Positions 6,099-7,488 of a stretch of 7,488 nt of DNA are shown one piece after another. The DNA comes from DATKSS01 sp035468355 (lineage in GTDB: Bacteria > Chloroflexota > Dormibacteria > Dormibacterales > Dormibacteraceae). Position numbers and translations under genes: made by a program. A model generated the notes under the pieces. That model searched no databases. It saw only the letters and a list, made by a program, of their open reading frames with translations, and was not told the origin of the DNA. Every line of letters begins with the position of its first letter. The stretch's first letter is position 1. The stretch lies in NCBI GenBank assembly GCA_035468355.1, contig DATITA010000070.1, positions 1 through 7,488 of the forward strand, given 5' to 3'.

Positions 6099-6104
6099 AT
6101 TATA
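6099..6104 (-). promoter_or_regulatory. Perfect -10 box (TATAAT) at tRNA-fMet
   Basis: TATAAT ends 5 nt before the mature 5' end of tRNA-fMet on the minus strand. The hexamer 17 nt upstream (AAGGCC, inside a hairpin) is unlike TTGACA, and there is no TGn extension. If used, transcription would begin at or next to the mature tRNA end, leaving virtually no 5' leader. Otherwise the box is a chance A/T island and transcription comes through ftsB. Confidence 0.45.
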
Positions 6105-6106
6105 CC

Positions 6107-6130
6107 GCCGGCCTTATGGCGGGCCTTTTT
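6107..6130. terminator. GC hairpin with T5 tract; possibly bidirectional terminator
   Basis: On the plus strand GCCGGCC-TTAT-GGCGGGC forms a 7-position stem with one G-G mismatch and a TTAT loop, then C and TTTTT: the classic rho-independent form. No live plus-strand gene needs it. On the minus strand, right after the ftsB/divIC stop (6133), the same hairpin is followed only by the mixed GGTATAATT, a weaker terminator that overlaps the tRNA-fMet -10 region. Confidence 0.5.
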
Positions 6131-6132
6131 GC

Positions 6133-6519
6133 TCAGCGGGTCTTGGGCGGCGCGGAGGTTGACGGTTTCGGCGAAGGGCGCGGCGTGGGGCTCGGCGTCG
6201 GTATGGGCGCGACCAGGTACAGGCGCTCGTTGGGACGGGTGTATCCGTTGAGCCTGGCTTCTTCTTCGTCGGCGGCGCCCGAGGTGAGGGCCTGGACGTC
6301 CTTGTGGTAACCCTGGTTCTGCGCGGCGAGCTGCGCGTTGCGGCTGCGCAGGTCGGTGACCTGCTGGCTCAGCTTGTGGCCGATGTAGGCCTCCTGCGCG
6401 AACGCGATGCCCGCCCAGACCAGCGCGACGCATCCGGCGGCGGCGAGGACGGCATGGCGAACGCCGAATGCATTCGTCTGCAGTGTGCCCGCGGCAACAG
6501 TGGCTTTGCTCTGTCTCAT
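6133..6519 (-). CDS. FtsB/DivIC-family septum formation initiator
   Basis: Small bitopic division protein of the FtsB/DivIC family, expected to join FtsL/FtsQ-type partners at the septum. Seen in 128 residues: a cytoplasmic N-terminus (1-21), one hydrophobic helix (about 22-41, HAVLAAAGCVALVWAGIAFA), a coiled-coil stretch rich in Q/L (43-78), and the family signature EEEARLNGYTRPNERLYLV (85-103). A tail of about 25 residues follows, consisting mainly of Pro, Ser, Thr and Lys/Arg. That tail lies outside the conserved domain and is probably extracytoplasmic. No strong Shine-Dalgarno precedes the ATG at 6519. A TGCTATAGT promoter element lies upstream. mazG precedes it, as is common for divIC-like genes in Gram-positives and actinobacteria. 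FtsB versus DivIC naming cannot be decided from sequence. Confidence 0.88.
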   Translation of the reverse strand: MRQSKATVAAGTLQTNAFGVRHAVLAAAGCVALVWAGIAFAQEAYIGHKLSQQVTDLRSRNAQLAAQNQGYHKDVQALTSGAADEEEARLNGYTRPNERLYLVAPIPTPSPTPRPSPKPSTSAPPKTR

Positions 6520-6556
6520 GCTGGATCGTTGGATTGGACGGGAGACCCGGGTTCGG

Positions 6557-6565
6557 ACTATAGCA
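6557..6565 (-). promoter_or_regulatory. Extended -10 promoter upstream of ftsB/divIC
   Basis: TGCTATAGT (TGn plus a five-of-six -10 box) lies in the 69-nt mazG-ftsB gap, an A/T-rich spot in GC-rich DNA. No recognisable -35 is present, as is usual for extended -10 promoters. Transcription would start near 6550, giving a 5' UTR of about 30 nt. Confidence 0.45.
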
Positions 6566-6588
6566 AAGGGGACGCCGCCTGGCTTCCG

Positions 6589-7392
6589 CTAACTTGTTTC
6601 GTCCCAGCGCCTGGCGATCTCCTGCGCGTCCAGGTCGCGAAAGCTCACACCGTCCTTGCGCAGCGCCGCCTCCGTGTCCGCGAATCGACGGCGGAACCGC
6701 CGGCCTGCCGCGCGGAGCGCGTCTTCGGGGTTCACCTTGAGGCTTCGCGACAGCGAGACGAGCGCGAACAGCAGGTCCCCCATCTCGTCGAAAGCGCTTT
6801 CGGCGTCCGGCGACGCGGCCAGCTCGCGCGCCTCCTCCGCGACGGACTCCGCGGCCTGGACCGGCGACTCGAAATCGAAACCCACGCGAGCCGCGCGCTT
6901 CTGCAGGCCGAGCGTCCAGGCGAGCGCGGGCAGGGTTGCCGGCACGCGGTCGACGACAGATTCTTCGCGCCCTTCCTGGCGGGCCTCGTGGATCTTCTGG
7001 TGTTCCCAGTTGCGAAGGACCTCCTCGGCGTTGGCGACGGAAACGTCGCCGAACACGTGGGGATGCCTCTTCACCATCTTCGCTGCGACCGCCTCCGAGA
7101 CCCGGCTCGCATCGAACCTTCCCTGCTCCGCGGCGATCTCCGCGTGCATCGCAACCTGCAGCAAAACATCACCCAGCTCTTCCATCATCTTTCCGTAATC
7201 GCCTGAGTCGATCGCCTCCAGAAGCTCATAGGTCTCCTCGAGCAGATATGGCCGCAGCGATTCGTGAGTCTGTTCGCGGTCCCACGGGCAGCCACCGGGC
7301 GCTCGCAGTTTCGCCACGACCTCGAAGATCGCGGCGACGCCTGGTGAATAGGAGGGTTTGCCTACCATGCCGCCTGATTCTCGACCTTTCAT
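6589..7392 (-). CDS. mazG: Nucleoside triphosphate pyrophosphohydrolase MazG
   Basis: MazG hydrolyses (d)NTPs to NMP and pyrophosphate, cleaning the nucleotide pool; in E. coli it also lowers ppGpp. Seen in 267 residues: CPWDREQTHESLRPYLLEET (35-54), opening the first all-alpha domain with metal-binding EETYE (53-57) and EELGD (71-75), VKRHPHVFGD (107-116), and a second MazG repeat with VAEEARELA (184-192) and FDEMGDLLFALV (201-212). Length matches the two-domain E. coli type. The ATG at 7392 overlaps the preceding stop codon (ATGA), suggesting translational coupling. A second ATG at codon 9 is also possible, since the conserved region starts near residue 18. It stops at TAG 6591-6589. Confidence 0.96.
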   Translation of the reverse strand: MKGRESGGMVGKPSYSPGVAAIFEVVAKLRAPGGCPWDREQTHESLRPYLLEETYELLEAIDSGDYGKMMEELGDVLLQVAMHAEIAAEQGRFDASRVSEAVAAKMVKRHPHVFGDVSVANAEEVLRNWEHQKIHEARQEGREESVVDRVPATLPALAWTLGLQKRAARVGFDFESPVQAAESVAEEARELAASPDAESAFDEMGDLLFALVSLSRSLKVNPEDALRAAGRRFRRRFADTEAALRKDGVSFRDLDAQEIARRWDETS

Positions 7393-7488
7393 ACCTGTGG
7401 TGCCGCGGCCACGGCGCGCCCCGCCTCGTACAGCGCCAGCATCTCGTCGAGCAGCTGCAGCAGCGGCGACTTCCAGTCCTCGCCCTGC
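7389..7488 (-). CDS. C-terminal end of an unrecognised protein (5' part outside window)
   Basis: A minus-strand frame enters from the right edge and ends at TGA 7391-7389, overlapping the mazG ATG by 4 nt. The 32 visible residues, from QGEDWKSPLLQLLDEMLALY to an Ala-rich end, look like a terminal amphipathic helix. This is too little for identification. The tight overlap with mazG says that it is a real coding frame in the same operon. Confidence 0.6.
   Translation of the reverse strand, partial: QGEDWKSPLLQLLDEMLALYEAGRAVAAAPQV

Noticed and set aside
5549..6310. 253-codon plus-strand frame crossing both tRNAs
   Set aside because: It runs antisense through two certain tRNA genes and the ftsB 3' end, and its translation contains typical tRNA-shadow peptides.
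5876..6433. 185-codon minus-strand frame that includes the basic mini-protein as its C-terminus
   Set aside because: The longer frame passes through tRNA-fMet and out of frame through ftsB. Only the last 27 codons, after the GTG with a GGAG site, are plausible.

Overview
The window is high-GC bacterial chromosome in which almost everything runs on the minus strand. It holds a conserved housekeeping block (a pyrophosphohydrolase mazG, a FtsB/DivIC-type division gene, two CAU tRNAs, tilS, ftsH and a DUF2520 dehydrogenase-like gene). This block is interrupted by a small patch of accessory and decayed genes. The tilS-ftsH-DUF2520 order recalls the actinobacterial ftsH/pantothenate neighbourhood, but hpt and the fol genes are absent. 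A high-GC soil actinobacterium or a Chloroflexota/Dormibacterota-like lineage is the best guess. The sequence alone does not settle the phylum.

In the direction of transcription (right to left): 7488-6589 holds the tail of an unrecognised gene that overlaps mazG by 4 nt. A short gap with an extended -10 promoter leads to ftsB/divIC (6519-6133). A hairpin and a perfect TATAAT precede initiator tRNA-fMet (6093-6019). Next come a 27-residue, extremely basic ORF (5959-5876) and a second CAT-anticodon tRNA (5854-5779), which is either elongator Met or Ile2.

5713-3999 is accessory. It contains an intact GNAT acetyltransferase, an orphan C-terminal piece of a Phd/YefM antitoxin fused directly behind the GNAT stop codon, and a pRiA4b ORF-3/IS1096 TnpR-like protein. 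On the opposite strand there is a decayed RHH antitoxin plus a VapC PIN toxin with an internal deletion and frameshift. At least two toxin-antitoxin loci have therefore decayed here.

3931-1 is a tight operon: tilS, ftsH (TTG start overlapping the tilS stop as TTGA, with a good Shine-Dalgarno) and a GTG-started DUF2520 protein that runs off the left edge just before its C-terminus. TilS makes lysidine in the CAU tRNA-Ile2, so one of the CAU tRNAs a few kilobases upstream could be its substrate. FtsH handles membrane protein quality control, and the DUF2520 gene usually sits near pantothenate synthesis genes. I see no CRISPR array, no complete insertion sequence and no rRNA. No clearly new multi-gene system is evident. 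The most novel-looking object is the tRNA / basic mini-protein / tRNA cluster.
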